A stretch of 64,000 nt of DNA, from NCBI GenBank assembly GCA_021732995.1, contig JAKFWA010000004.1, positions 105,078 to 169,077 on the forward strand, in the 5' to 3' direction. The translations under genes and the position numbers were made by a program. The notes under the pieces were generated by a model. It saw nothing but the letters and a program-made list of their open reading frames with translations, ran no database searches and was not told the origin of the DNA. Numbering within the stretch: position 1 is the stretch's first letter; every line of letters starts with the position of its first letter. The stretch is from Planctomycetaceae bacterium. GTDB taxonomy: Bacteria; Planctomycetota; Planctomycetia; Planctomycetales; Planctomycetaceae. Shown piece after piece: positions 44,294 through 53,821 of this stretch.

Positions 44294-45781
44294 TTAGTCT
44301 GGCAACACCACAAAGGCTGCGAACTGCGGTTCCGTCGCGGGAAGTTCAGCATCCGGCATTCCGACAGGCTGCGGAGGTTTGACCGGTTTCATCGGCAACC
44401 GAACTGCCTGCTTTTCGTACGTGCCTGAAACCAGCGGCGGGCCGTAGAAATCCTTGACGCTGACCACTCGATACTTCTGGCCGGGCTTAAGAACGCGGGA
44501 CAGGTCGACTTCCACTTCGGACAACTTCTCGGGGTTGATCACAGCCACATGCGCCCGCCCCGGCTCATGTGCGTTCGGCCGCACGATGACTCGTAACTGA
44601 GACGGTGTGCCTTTAGTGAACTTGCTCTGTGCATCGAGTCCCGTGGTCGCGCGCCATTCGAGGAATGTGAGGCCGCGACTCTGCTTGTTCTCCACCACCG
44701 AGGTATCGCCCCATCGACCGTCGGTGACATAGTAGTCGTTCTCATTCCACCGCAGGCCGTTGAGCATGATTCGATCCGCGCCTTCCAGCGACACAGCCGT
44801 CGATGAAGCCACAATCGTGTTGTGCATCACGGTCGCCTTGCGGAAGTCACGCACGACCAGACCTTCCGAATAGTTGCCGGTGCAGACGACATCCTCATTC
44901 GTCGCCCCCCACGGATAACCCAGTCGGATGGAACCGCCCACGATGACGTTGTCTCGCACTGCCACGCGCTCAGCGGGCGAACCACCACCCAGCATGATAC
45001 CCGGAGCGTTGTCGCCCTTGCGGCTGAGGCATCCATTCTCGAAAGCAATGTTGCCCTCGATCTCGAAGCCCTTCAAAGATGCCTTTTCCGAACCATAGAC
45101 GTGAATGCCATACGCGAACTGATGAAACACCACGTTATCGACAATGCGTTTGGTACCTCGCGCGTTCTGCGCATAGATGGCATGACCGTGACCTCGATCC
45201 GGTCCGCGCCAGCCGTTGTTGTAGATCAAACAGCCCGAGACTTCGCCGCCTTCGCCCTCTGACCAGAAACCGAAGCCGCTGCCGCAGTCATGCACCACCA
45301 GATTGATGACAGAAACCCGATCGCCGCGCACATCGACGTTGCCCCGACGAATGTCATTTGGCCACGAGCCGGCAATCTTCGTTTCGCGCAGCGGATGACT
45401 GCAGGTCACCTCAAAGTCGCGGTAAACGGCATCGGCTCCCATCATCAGGAACAGTCCGTTGTCCCGGTCGTCTCGCGGCTTGGTATCAATCGTCACTCGA
45501 CCACCACGCACGCCACGGATCACCACCGGAGATCCCGGCCGCCCCGCCAGCCTCGATGTGAAGCCGCCCTGATAGACACCCGGATGAATCCAGAGCGTGT
45601 CGCCGGGCTTCACATGATCGACGGCCGCAAGCGCCGTACCCAGATCCCACGGTTCGGATTCAGAACCTTTGCCCTGAGGCTTGCCTTCTACGGACGCATG
45701 AAACTCCGCAGCCCCGAGAGGGCATGACAACACTGCCACAAGCGACACAGTCAAAGCCATCGACCGCCAGCACGTCGTCAT
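44294..45781 (-). CDS. Exported right-handed beta-helix protein
   Basis: A 495-residue protein with a signal peptide (cleavage near GAAEF). FHASVEGKPQGKGSESEPWDLGTALAAV and PGDTLWIHPGVYQGGF near 45-75 are the classic lead into a pectate-lyase-like parallel beta helix. Coils continue to about 390: VIRGVRGGRVTID, VINLVVHDCGSGFGFW, CLIYNNGW, DNVVFHQFAYGIHVYG, GNIAFENG and MHNTIVASSTAVSLEGADRIM. The C-terminal part (about 400-490) is a beta-sandwich. Such proteins bind or cleave polysaccharides, but lyase residues are not evident. GAGGGA precedes the ATG. It is codirectional with the modular repeat gene, 129 bases upstream of it. Confidence 0.8.
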   Translation of the reverse strand: MTTCWRSMALTVSLVAVLSCPLGAAEFHASVEGKPQGKGSESEPWDLGTALAAVDHVKPGDTLWIHPGVYQGGFTSRLAGRPGSPVVIRGVRGGRVTIDTKPRDDRDNGLFLMMGADAVYRDFEVTCSHPLRETKIAGSWPNDIRRGNVDVRGDRVSVINLVVHDCGSGFGFWSEGEGGEVSGCLIYNNGWRGPDRGHGHAIYAQNARGTKRIVDNVVFHQFAYGIHVYGSEKASLKGFEIEGNIAFENGCLSRKGDNAPGIMLGGGSPAERVAVRDNVIVGGSIRLGYPWGATNEDVVCTGNYSEGLVVRDFRKATVMHNTIVASSTAVSLEGADRIMLNGLRWNENDYYVTDGRWGDTSVVENKQSRGLTFLEWRATTGLDAQSKFTKGTPSQLRVIVRPNAHEPGRAHVAVINPEKLSEVEVDLSRVLKPGQKYRVVSVKDFYGPPLVSGTYEKQAVRLPMKPVKPPQPVGMPDAELPATEPQFAAFVVLPD

Positions 45782-46083
45782 CGCGAGTCCCTCGAAAAAT
45801 GCGGATGCGTCAACGAATCATTCTGCCCGAGTTTCCTCGGGACATCCAATCCGGTCAGCCTGACTTGCGATCTGCGTAACCCGCAACTCCTGCCTCAGGT
45901 CGGCCTGCATGCAATTCGATTCAACCCCGATTGGCAAAGTCGAGTCGCTCCTCACTCCGAGTTGCTGCCGATAGAACAGCATTCACGAGTTCAGCGAGAA
46001 GCGATGAGCGGACGGCCTCTGGCATGCTTACCCCAAAGCATCGTTCTCAATGAGGCGTTCAGGTTTTCAGGCGAGACTTTGGA
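45782..46083. other. Divergent intergenic region, 302 bases
   Basis: Between the beta-helix gene and the double-kinase gene. A small perfect hairpin CCCGAG tttc CTCGGG lies at 45826-45841. No convincing promoter boxes or coding content were seen. Confidence 0.4.
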
Positions 46084-49000
46084 ATGAGTTCAACCGGCGA
46101 GCAGGATCTCATCAATGGCCTCTGTGAGCGTTTTCGAGACGCATGGCAGGGCGGAGAGACCCCGTCCCTCCAGAATGTGCTCGACGCTGTTCCCGAAGAG
46201 CAGAAACGAAAGGCTCTCACTGCCCTCGTGCAGATTGACCTCGAATTCCGCTGGCAGGCCACAGCCAACCAGCGCGTGCTGCCGGTTTCACCATTTTCCG
46301 CCAGCCCGTTGCTCGAAGAGTACGTCAACGAATTTCCTGAACTGGGACCTCTCGCTGATCTGCCGCTGGAACTCATCGTCGCTGAGTTTCGCACGCGCTG
46401 GCTGTGCGGAGACCGACCGGGACTGAAAGGTTACCTGCAACGTTTCCCGACTCGGCAGGCCGACCTCGAACCCCTGCTGCAAAAACTCCTCGGACAGTTG
46501 GCAACCGAATCCACGGACCAGATTTGGTCCGCATCCCAGCCGTCACCAGAAGGTCCATCTGTCACCACAACGATGTTGAGGCGAGATGAGTCCAGCGCGT
46601 CTCAGAGTTCGGCGTTGGCGTCAGCGAGTCAATCTCACGCATCATTGGCGGCGGGCGACGACGTCAACGGGTACAAGCTCAAAGAGAGACTCGGCGAAGG
46701 CGGCTGCGGCGTCGTTTTTCGGGCCGTTCGATCGGGATCGCCTGCCACCGAAGTCGCCATCAAATTTGTGCGTCCTGATCGTCTGGAAAGGCGCAAGACG
46801 GCGGCGCGCTTTGAGCAGGAAGTCAGCATTGCACGCAGGCTTTCGCATCCCAATATCGTGGGCGCCCCCGACGCCGGCAAGTGGCAGGGAATCTCCTACC
46901 TGGTGATGGAACTGGTTACTGGCATCCCCGTAAACGAACTGCATCACCCGCCGACCAGTCTCTCCATCGCGGATGCCTGCGAGATCGTCCGCCAAGCCGC
47001 GCTGGGCATGCAGCACATCCACGAAGCCGGCTATCTGCATCGCGACTTGAAGCCATCGAACCTATTCCTGTCATACGACGGCACCGTCAAGATTCTCGAC
47101 TTCGGTATGGCGGGCCTGAAGAGCCCGCAGGAAGGCGGACGGCTCACGTCGCTCGGTGAAGCCATGGGGACCCCAGACTACATGGCTCCCGAACAGTGGA
47201 TCGACTCCGGAAAGATCGGGATTGAGGCGGATGTCTACAGCCTTGGCTGCACGCTGTTCTGCCTGCTGACCGGCAAGGCCCCCTTCAATGACGGCACGCA
47301 CCTCTCGGCGATCTCCAAGATGCAGGCCCACCAGCGGGGCAGCTTTCCAGATCCGAAAGCCAGACGCACAGATTTGCCCGATCGTCTCATTGCAATCCTG
47401 TTGAGGTGTGTCCAGAAAGAGCCCCGAGAGCGCTACAAGTCACCACAGGAGTTGGCTTGGGCTCTGGCTCCGTTCTGTGAAAAGTCGGACTTGCCGACGC
47501 TCGCCACGTACGCAGCCCATGCCGATCAGGGCACCCTGGCTCCGATTGACGAGCCTTCATCAAACACCTCGCCCATCATGGGGACCCAGATCAGCGCCGC
47601 CACAGAGGTGGACGATCCACTCGCTACGCGTAACGAAGCACCTTCGAATCCAGCGACGATGGAAACCTGGATCCCAAGGCGCAATGAGCTGGAACACACG
47701 CACGCAGAAGAAACCGTCAAGCCGCAGGCCTCAGCACCGCAGACCGCACGCGGCTCGGTAACGTCACATTCGATGACAGCCAGTTTCGGCTCGGTGACAC
47801 TGCGGCAGCGGGACATTGTGCAAGGCAGTAGTTCTGGATCAGGCCTGAATCGAGCCGAGTACGAACTTGGCGACCGCCTCGGTGAAGGCGGCATGGGTGC
47901 CGTCTACAAAGCACGGCAGGGAGCCATTGACCGCACTGTTGCACTGAAGGTCATCAAGCCTGGAACGCGCAACGCGGAAAGCCTGAAGGAAAAGTTCGTC
48001 GCCGAAGCGGTGATTACAGGCGATCTCGAACATCCGGGCATCGTGCCGATCTATGATCTCGGCACGAACTCGGCAGGCGAAGTCTTCTACGCCATGAAAG
48101 AGGTGCGTGGTCACTCGTGGAAACAGTCCATCGATGACTTGTCCGAGGACGAGAACATAGAGGTGCTGCTCCGTGTTGCGGACGCAATCGCCTTTGCACA
48201 TGCACGGGGTATCGTGCATCGCGATCTCAAGCCGGACAACGTGATGATCGGCGAGTTCGGCGAGGTCCTGGTAATGGACTGGGGGCTCGCCTTGCCGACT
48301 CCTGAGTTCGGAAAGAAAGGCATCGCGTTCTCGCAGGGAGCGGCTGGCACACCGGCCTACATGGCTCCCGAAATGGCTGCTGGCGACATGGAGAAGATCG
48401 GACCTCCCAGCGACATCTATCTGCTCGGAGCCCTGCTGTTCCGAATTCTGACGGGCAAAGCCCCACATCCCGGCCGCCACGCTTTTGGCTGTCTGCAGGC
48501 GGCCGAACGTAACGAGTTCGTACCACACGAACGCGATGACGAGCTGATGCTAATTGCATTGCGCGCCATGGCGACTCAACCCGAAGCGCGTTACCCGACC
48601 GTCAAGGATCTTCAATCGGCGCTGCGAGCCTACCGCTCACATGCCGAAAGCATTCGCCTCACCAACTTTGCCGAGGAAAAACTGCAAGCCGCCACGAAGC
48701 AGCAGCTCTATCCCGGTTTCACCAGCGCCATTGCCGGGTTCGATGATGCATTGCGGTTGTGGGCCGATAATTCCCGCGCGAAGTCAGGGCTGCTCGCGGC
48801 ACGGAATGCCTACGCGATCGCCGCCTTTGAGCGCGGCGATTTCGAATTGGCCGCGCAACAACTGGACCCGCTTGATAACGGTGATACGGAATTTCTCACT
48901 CGCATTCGCGCGGCACAGGCCGAGCGAGCTTCCAGACTCGAGCGCATTCGAAAGCTCAAGCAAGTAGCCGCCGGACTCGGCGTCGCCATCTGCATTGCGG

Positions 49001-50880
49001 CGGCTCTGCTCTATCGATCCTGGCGCGAGGAACAGGCTGCGCACGCTGAAGCCGTCCTGCGATTCCAGCAGGCTCAAACCGCAATCGAGCGAATCGCAGG
49101 GGTCAGCCAGCGTTTGGAGAACATCCCACGGATGGAGGCCGTTCGTAAGAATTTTCTGGAGAACGTCGCCGGGTACTACAAGGAGTTGCAGGAGACCCAG
49201 TCCAACGACCCGGCGCTGCAGCTCGCCCGCGCGAACGCGATTCTTAGACTCGGCGACGTCCACACTGCCTTGGGAGAGCCTGCCGCCTCATACAAGGCTT
49301 ACGAATCTGCGACTGAGTTAGCGAAGGCACTCACGCAGCCGGGGAATGACAAGAACGTTCAACGTGACGCCGAGTTGCTGAGAATCAAGGGTTACTCGAA
49401 GCAGGCTCGAAGCTTGCTGGCACAAGGCAACCCGAACGACGCCCATACAGCCGTATCATCCGCGTTCAAGCCCGGACAGAAGCCTGACCATGCCGATCTG
49501 GGGGCCGCGTTGGGTGACGCGTGGCTGACAAAATCACGCGTCCATCTAGCGCGCGGCGAAACGTCAGATGCACTCCAAGCGGCCCAGACTGCAGAAACCC
49601 TGTATGCCCAGGCGCGCGAGCATGCGAATGGGGAACTCCTCAAGCAGTGCCAGGTCGGCCAAGCAGCAAGTCTCGACCAGCAAGCGCTCGTTCATGAGAA
49701 GAGCGGTGATCTCGGCGCTGCGGCGCTGGCGATCAAGCAGGCCATCAAGATCTGGGAAAAGCTGCACGAAGCCGAACAAGACATTCCAACGTATCTCGAA
49801 GGACTCGCCACCAGTCACGTGCTGCTGGGCAACATCCTGCGGGAAAGCGGCGGCGATGCCGAGCAGCCCGCCAAAGACAGTATCCGGGCATATCAGGCGT
49901 TGGTTGCAGCCCGGCCCGAAGTGCCGCGCTATCAGTTCAATCTCGCAACGGAGCAGGCCAATCTCGGCTACATTCTGCTACGCAACGGAAAGCTCGATGA
50001 GGCCAAGCAGACCTCAATTGCAGCGGTCAGTGGCTTCGTGCGCCTGGCCAATGAGTATCCCGAAGAAATCGACTTCGGCGACAGCGAGGCGGCAGCCCGC
50101 TCAATCCTCAGCGAAGTGTTGCGGGACCAGGGGAACTTCGATCTCGCCAGTTCCATGCTCGATGAGGCCATTCAACGTTTCCGAGCGCGCGTCGCCGACT
50201 TCAAAGAGGTGCCGCAGTACCGGGAACGACTCGCCGAGAATCTGGGGCTGCAGGCGCAAGTGAAGCTCCTGAACGGGGCGGTCGACGAGAGCCGAGAGCT
50301 ATTGAACGCAGCACTGAAAGAGCTCGACGCGATTCCGGTGTCGCAACGATCCGGCGCGCATCACGGCGATCTGGCGAGTTGGTTTCATCTGCGCCTCGCC
50401 GATGACGCCTGGTCGCGTCTGGAACTTCAGGAAGCCGAAACTCACTATCAGACGGCACTGAAATTGCGCGAAGCACTTCCTACGTCGCCGCAACTGCAGG
50501 ACAACCTCGGCTGGCTCTTGAGCCAGGGATTGTCACCGGAGTCGCGGCAAGCGGCTCGCGCCGTGAAAGAACTCACTGCGGCCACCATGTCGGAGCCCTC
50601 AAATCCGACGTTCTGGTTTGATCTGGCACTGGCTCAAACCCAATCCGGCGAATGGGATCGGGCGAATGAGTCACTCGCCGCGGCGAAGAAACTTTCGCCA
50701 CCGAAGTTCGGGCAGCAGGAACTCATTCAATCGATGATCGAACGCCACCACGGGCGAACGAAAGAAGCCGAGGAACTACTAAAACGCGGCACGGAACTGC
50801 TTGCCGCAGAGTCGCCGGGCAATCCTCGATTGCTGCGGCTGAGACTGCTCGCCACCCCGCCCCAGGCTAACGATCAGTAA
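46084..50880 (+). CDS. Double serine/threonine kinase with TM segment and TPR region
   Basis: A 1598-residue protein. An N-terminal helical region (1-195) precedes kinase 1 (about 197-465): glycine loop GEGGCG, Lys in EVAIKF, catalytic loop HRDLKPSN (319-326), DFG and APE (YMAPEQW). A Ser/Thr/Ala-rich linker leads to kinase 2 (about 593-855): GEGGMG, Lys in TVALKV, HRDLKPDN (712-719), DWG in place of DFG, and YMAPEMA. A charged region and a TM helix (about 958-977, VAAGLGVAICIAAALLYRSW) follow, then about 600 residues of TPR-like helices (LARANAILRLGDVHTALGEP, QFNLATEQANLGYILLRNGKLDEAKQ). Both kinases look catalytically complete. The TPR part would lie across the membrane. Two active kinases in one chain is uncommon. 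Confidence 0.92.
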   Translation: MSSTGEQDLINGLCERFRDAWQGGETPSLQNVLDAVPEEQKRKALTALVQIDLEFRWQATANQRVLPVSPFSASPLLEEYVNEFPELGPLADLPLELIVAEFRTRWLCGDRPGLKGYLQRFPTRQADLEPLLQKLLGQLATESTDQIWSASQPSPEGPSVTTTMLRRDESSASQSSALASASQSHASLAAGDDVNGYKLKERLGEGGCGVVFRAVRSGSPATEVAIKFVRPDRLERRKTAARFEQEVSIARRLSHPNIVGAPDAGKWQGISYLVMELVTGIPVNELHHPPTSLSIADACEIVRQAALGMQHIHEAGYLHRDLKPSNLFLSYDGTVKILDFGMAGLKSPQEGGRLTSLGEAMGTPDYMAPEQWIDSGKIGIEADVYSLGCTLFCLLTGKAPFNDGTHLSAISKMQAHQRGSFPDPKARRTDLPDRLIAILLRCVQKEPRERYKSPQELAWALAPFCEKSDLPTLATYAAHADQGTLAPIDEPSSNTSPIMGTQISAATEVDDPLATRNEAPSNPATMETWIPRRNELEHTHAEETVKPQASAPQTARGSVTSHSMTASFGSVTLRQRDIVQGSSSGSGLNRAEYELGDRLGEGGMGAVYKARQGAIDRTVALKVIKPGTRNAESLKEKFVAEAVITGDLEHPGIVPIYDLGTNSAGEVFYAMKEVRGHSWKQSIDDLSEDENIEVLLRVADAIAFAHARGIVHRDLKPDNVMIGEFGEVLVMDWGLALPTPEFGKKGIAFSQGAAGTPAYMAPEMAAGDMEKIGPPSDIYLLGALLFRILTGKAPHPGRHAFGCLQAAERNEFVPHERDDELMLIALRAMATQPEARYPTVKDLQSALRAYRSHAESIRLTNFAEEKLQAATKQQLYPGFTSAIAGFDDALRLWADNSRAKSGLLAARNAYAIAAFERGDFELAAQQLDPLDNGDTEFLTRIRAAQAERASRLERIRKLKQVAAGLGVAICIAAALLYRSWREEQAAHAEAVLRFQQAQTAIERIAGVSQRLENIPRMEAVRKNFLENVAGYYKELQETQSNDPALQLARANAILRLGDVHTALGEPAASYKAYESATELAKALTQPGNDKNVQRDAELLRIKGYSKQARSLLAQGNPNDAHTAVSSAFKPGQKPDHADLGAALGDAWLTKSRVHLARGETSDALQAAQTAETLYAQAREHANGELLKQCQVGQAASLDQQALVHEKSGDLGAAALAIKQAIKIWEKLHEAEQDIPTYLEGLATSHVLLGNILRESGGDAEQPAKDSIRAYQALVAARPEVPRYQFNLATEQANLGYILLRNGKLDEAKQTSIAAVSGFVRLANEYPEEIDFGDSEAAARSILSEVLRDQGNFDLASSMLDEAIQRFRARVADFKEVPQYRERLAENLGLQAQVKLLNGAVDESRELLNAALKELDAIPVSQRSGAHHGDLASWFHLRLADDAWSRLELQEAETHYQTALKLREALPTSPQLQDNLGWLLSQGLSPESRQAARAVKELTAATMSEPSNPTFWFDLALAQTQSGEWDRANESLAAAKKLSPPKFGQQELIQSMIERHHGRTKEAEELLKRGTELLAAESPGNPRLLRLRLLATPPQANDQ

Positions 50881-51024
50881 AACTTTGCCGGTTAATCTCA
50901 AGCAGACCGCCGAAGGGCTCTTCCGGTTTGATCGCAATTTGCAGAGACGCGTTCGCGTCTGCCGATGATTTCGTGCTCGGGTGTTCCCAGCAGAACGTCC
51001 CAGCACGAAAGGCGGAGCGGCTCG

Positions 51025-53490
51025 ATGCGTCGTCGTGTAAACACAAAGCCACAAACGGCACTGCGCTATGCCGCCTGCTGCGCCGTCGCGTGGACCGCAT
51101 CACTGGGACTGCCCGCGCCCCTGCTGGCGGATGATGTTCCACCTCCGCCACCGGAATCTGAAGTCGTCAACGAGTCCTTAGCCATCATTGACGAGGCGGT
51201 CGAAGCGGCCAATCCGCTTGAGGCTCAGTTTTATTGGGCATCGCTCAGCGCGAGTCAGGACGTCGCCCCTCTAACGCCCCAGATGGTTCAGCCCGACTCT
51301 GGCCAGTTAGCGGAGAGTGCCGCCTCTCGCGAAACCGCGAACGTGTTTCGCGGTGGTGCCGCACGCAGCAACCTGCAGACAGGCGCCCCGCGAGATCGCC
51401 AAACGACTGCGGCCGATCAGGTACTCGGCATCGAGTCCAAAGTGCGAAACACGACAGACGCGGGCAGCCTGCTGGGCGCCTCCTCCACGAGTCGCGGCGT
51501 GACAACTCAAAAGCGCAATCCGATCATCTCTGACCCGCGCATTCGTGGCAGTCGAGTCGGCCAGGTCGCCGCTTCGGGCTCCTACTGGATCCCTGCGCGT
51601 ATCGACCTCGACACGATGTTGAGCAAGATCGATTCGCGGCTGATCGATGAAGTCACCGTGGTGAAGGGACCGTATGGAGTCCAATACGGTCCCGGCTTCG
51701 ATTTCCTGGACTTTCAACTCGTGACGACGCCTCGTTCCGAACTGGGCACCACGACCGGTGGATCATCGAGCCTCAACTATCAGACGAACGGCGATCAATG
51801 GTACGGTCGTCAGACTGGCTACGCCGCCGGTGAGAACTGGGGTGCGCGCGTCGGTTACGGCGTTCGATCGGGTACTGACTACGAATCCGGCGACGGCACT
51901 CAGATTCCGTCAAGTTACAAGTCAAGGGACCTGGACGTGGCCCTCGGCTTCGACTTTCAGGATGGCAAGAATCTGGAACTGATCTATCTCCATCAGGACC
52001 AGACTGACGTTGAACTGCCGGGTCAGGCCTTCGATATCGATAATCAAGTCACAAACGGCGTCGAAGCCACCTGGACCGATCGCGAAGTCGGCTGGGCGGA
52101 TCGGTTCACAGTGGAAACCTGGTACAACGAGACTCGTCTGCGCGGCAGCGCCCAACGGCCTTCCAAGCGCGCCACGTTCCCATTCCTCGATGTCATCCGC
52201 TACACGGGCACAACAAACGTGAACTCGCTGTCAACCGGCGCGGCGGCCAAGGCACAGTGGGAATTGGATGTCGATCGCGTGCTGACTGCGGGCACAGACT
52301 TCCGCCTCGTGCGACAAGGGCTCGACGAAATCTCATCCGGCCGATTCGGCTTTCAGATTTTTGACAACGCCAACTCGCCAATTCCGCGATCGGCGTCAGC
52401 AAATCCCGGTTGGTTCGCCGAAGTGCAAGACACCTCCATCGAAAGCCTGACGTTGACGGCTGGTGTCCGCGCGGACGTCGTCGCCACCGAGATTCTGGAG
52501 GACGCGGCGAATCTGGCCGTCGTCGGCACGGGCAGCCAACCCTACGCCGACATTCTGGGTGTCAGCGACTTTGATCGCACGTTCGGAGTGTGGTCGGTGT
52601 ATCTGACCAGCCAGTACGAATTGGATCCCAACTGGAGTATCAACGCCGGCGCCGGGCACGGACAGCGGCCGCCTTCGCTCACTGAACTCTACGCCGCCGA
52701 GTCCTTTATGTTCCTGCTGCAGAACGGACTCAACACCGTCACGGGGGATCCGCGCTTGAATCCGGAACGACGTACGCAACTGGACCTCGGCGTTACCTAC
52801 TCGGATGAACGCTTTCGCGCCGGTATCACGGGATTTCATGCCTGGGTCAATGAGCGTATTACCTTTGAAAACACGAGCGTGCGGCGCGGCCCGCCGTTCG
52901 GGCAGATTGAACAGGTCAACCTCCGCTACGTGAATACGGACCTCGCCCGACTCTATGGTTGCGAAGCCAACGCGGAGTACATCGTCGCGCCGTGGATCTC
53001 CGTCTTCTCAACCCTGAACTACGTCGAAGGCCGGGATTACACCCGCAACGGCAGCTACGCGACGCTGCAGGCCGACGGCACGAACCCCAGTGAGCGAGTA
53101 GACGGCGTCCCGCGCGGAACGTTTGGCGCACAGGGGCAGCAGCTCACCGCTCATGAAGCCCTGCCCGGCATTCCGCCGCTCGAGAACCGAACTGGCGTGC
53201 GACTGAATGGCGAAGTCTGGGACGTGCGTTGGAACGTCGAGTTGGCGGCCCGCATCGTTGACAGCCAGGACCGCGTCGCCACCAGTCTCTTTGAATCCGC
53301 GACGCCCGGCTTCACGACCTGGGATCTGCGCAGCCACTGGCTCGTCAACGAGCATCTGACGTTCGTCACCGGCGTCGAAAACTTCACGGACAAAGACTAC
53401 CGCGAGCACTTCGACTTCCGCTCCTCAACCGGCCTCTCCGTCCGCCAACCCGGCGCGAACTTCTACTTCGGCACTGAGCTGACTTACTAA
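51025..53490 (+). CDS. TonB-dependent outer-membrane receptor
   Basis: An 821-residue protein. I chose ATG 51025: GGAG lies seven bases upstream and the signal peptide (cleavage near LLADD) then begins at residue 1; ATG 50965 would add 20 residues. The plug domain (about 125-235) has IRGSRVGQVAASGSYWIPARIDLDTMLSKID and VTVVKGPYGVQYGPG. The 22-strand-type barrel fills the rest, with INAGAGHGQRPPSLTELYA near 545 and GTNPSERVDGVPRGTFGAQGQQ near 690, and ends in FYFGTELTY with a terminal aromatic. Substrate is unknown; siderophores, vitamins or oligosaccharides are all possible. No TonB box is obvious. It follows the kinase gene on the same strand after 144 bases. Confidence 0.88.
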   Translation: MRRRVNTKPQTALRYAACCAVAWTASLGLPAPLLADDVPPPPPESEVVNESLAIIDEAVEAANPLEAQFYWASLSASQDVAPLTPQMVQPDSGQLAESAASRETANVFRGGAARSNLQTGAPRDRQTTAADQVLGIESKVRNTTDAGSLLGASSTSRGVTTQKRNPIISDPRIRGSRVGQVAASGSYWIPARIDLDTMLSKIDSRLIDEVTVVKGPYGVQYGPGFDFLDFQLVTTPRSELGTTTGGSSSLNYQTNGDQWYGRQTGYAAGENWGARVGYGVRSGTDYESGDGTQIPSSYKSRDLDVALGFDFQDGKNLELIYLHQDQTDVELPGQAFDIDNQVTNGVEATWTDREVGWADRFTVETWYNETRLRGSAQRPSKRATFPFLDVIRYTGTTNVNSLSTGAAAKAQWELDVDRVLTAGTDFRLVRQGLDEISSGRFGFQIFDNANSPIPRSASANPGWFAEVQDTSIESLTLTAGVRADVVATEILEDAANLAVVGTGSQPYADILGVSDFDRTFGVWSVYLTSQYELDPNWSINAGAGHGQRPPSLTELYAAESFMFLLQNGLNTVTGDPRLNPERRTQLDLGVTYSDERFRAGITGFHAWVNERITFENTSVRRGPPFGQIEQVNLRYVNTDLARLYGCEANAEYIVAPWISVFSTLNYVEGRDYTRNGSYATLQADGTNPSERVDGVPRGTFGAQGQQLTAHEALPGIPPLENRTGVRLNGEVWDVRWNVELAARIVDSQDRVATSLFESATPGFTTWDLRSHWLVNEHLTFVTGVENFTDKDYREHFDFRSSTGLSVRQPGANFYFGTELTY

Positions 53491-53821
53491 GTCATCGTCA
53501 CTGAGTTCACGGCTAGGTTACGGCGTAGGGCGGCATCACGGGGCGGCGCGGGAATCGAGAAACTCCCTCCGGAACAGCGGGGCATTCCACTCAGCGGGCG
53601 TCCGCCAAGTCTCTGCGAGTTCCGTTGATTCCGACGTGAGATCGCTCGCTCTCTTGGCCGCGCATCGTCGTGCTGTCTTGACAGCTTGGTGGAATGCCGC
53701 CATCCCCGGAGAATCCAACATCGCTCGACATTCCACGTGTTAGCTTTTGGCCACTTCCCCTGCAGACTCGACCTGACGCGAACAGATTACGCAGGCGATC
53801 AACTCAACGGAGATGTGGGCC
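53491..53821. other. Intergenic region upstream of cheA, 331 bases
   Basis: This space holds three copies of CATTCCAC, two on the plus strand (53583-53590, 53729-53736) and one inverted (53689-53696); the first two extend to a perfect 10-base inverted repeat GGCATTCCAC / GTGGAATGCC. A palindrome GCTGTC tt GACAGC at 53672-53685 overlaps a TTGACA box. A 66-codon minus-strand frame (53536-53736) has no recognisable content. The region probably contains the chemosensory operon promoter. Confidence 0.5.

Noticed and set aside
47839..48528. 229-codon minus-strand frame inside the kinase gene
   Set aside because: It lies opposite the conserved kinase 2 domain, whose motifs are intact, and shows no family features.
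53536..53736. 66-codon minus-strand frame upstream of cheA
   Set aside because: The GTG start has no ribosome site and no similarity is recognised. The region is better explained as regulatory, though a small gene remnant cannot be ruled out.
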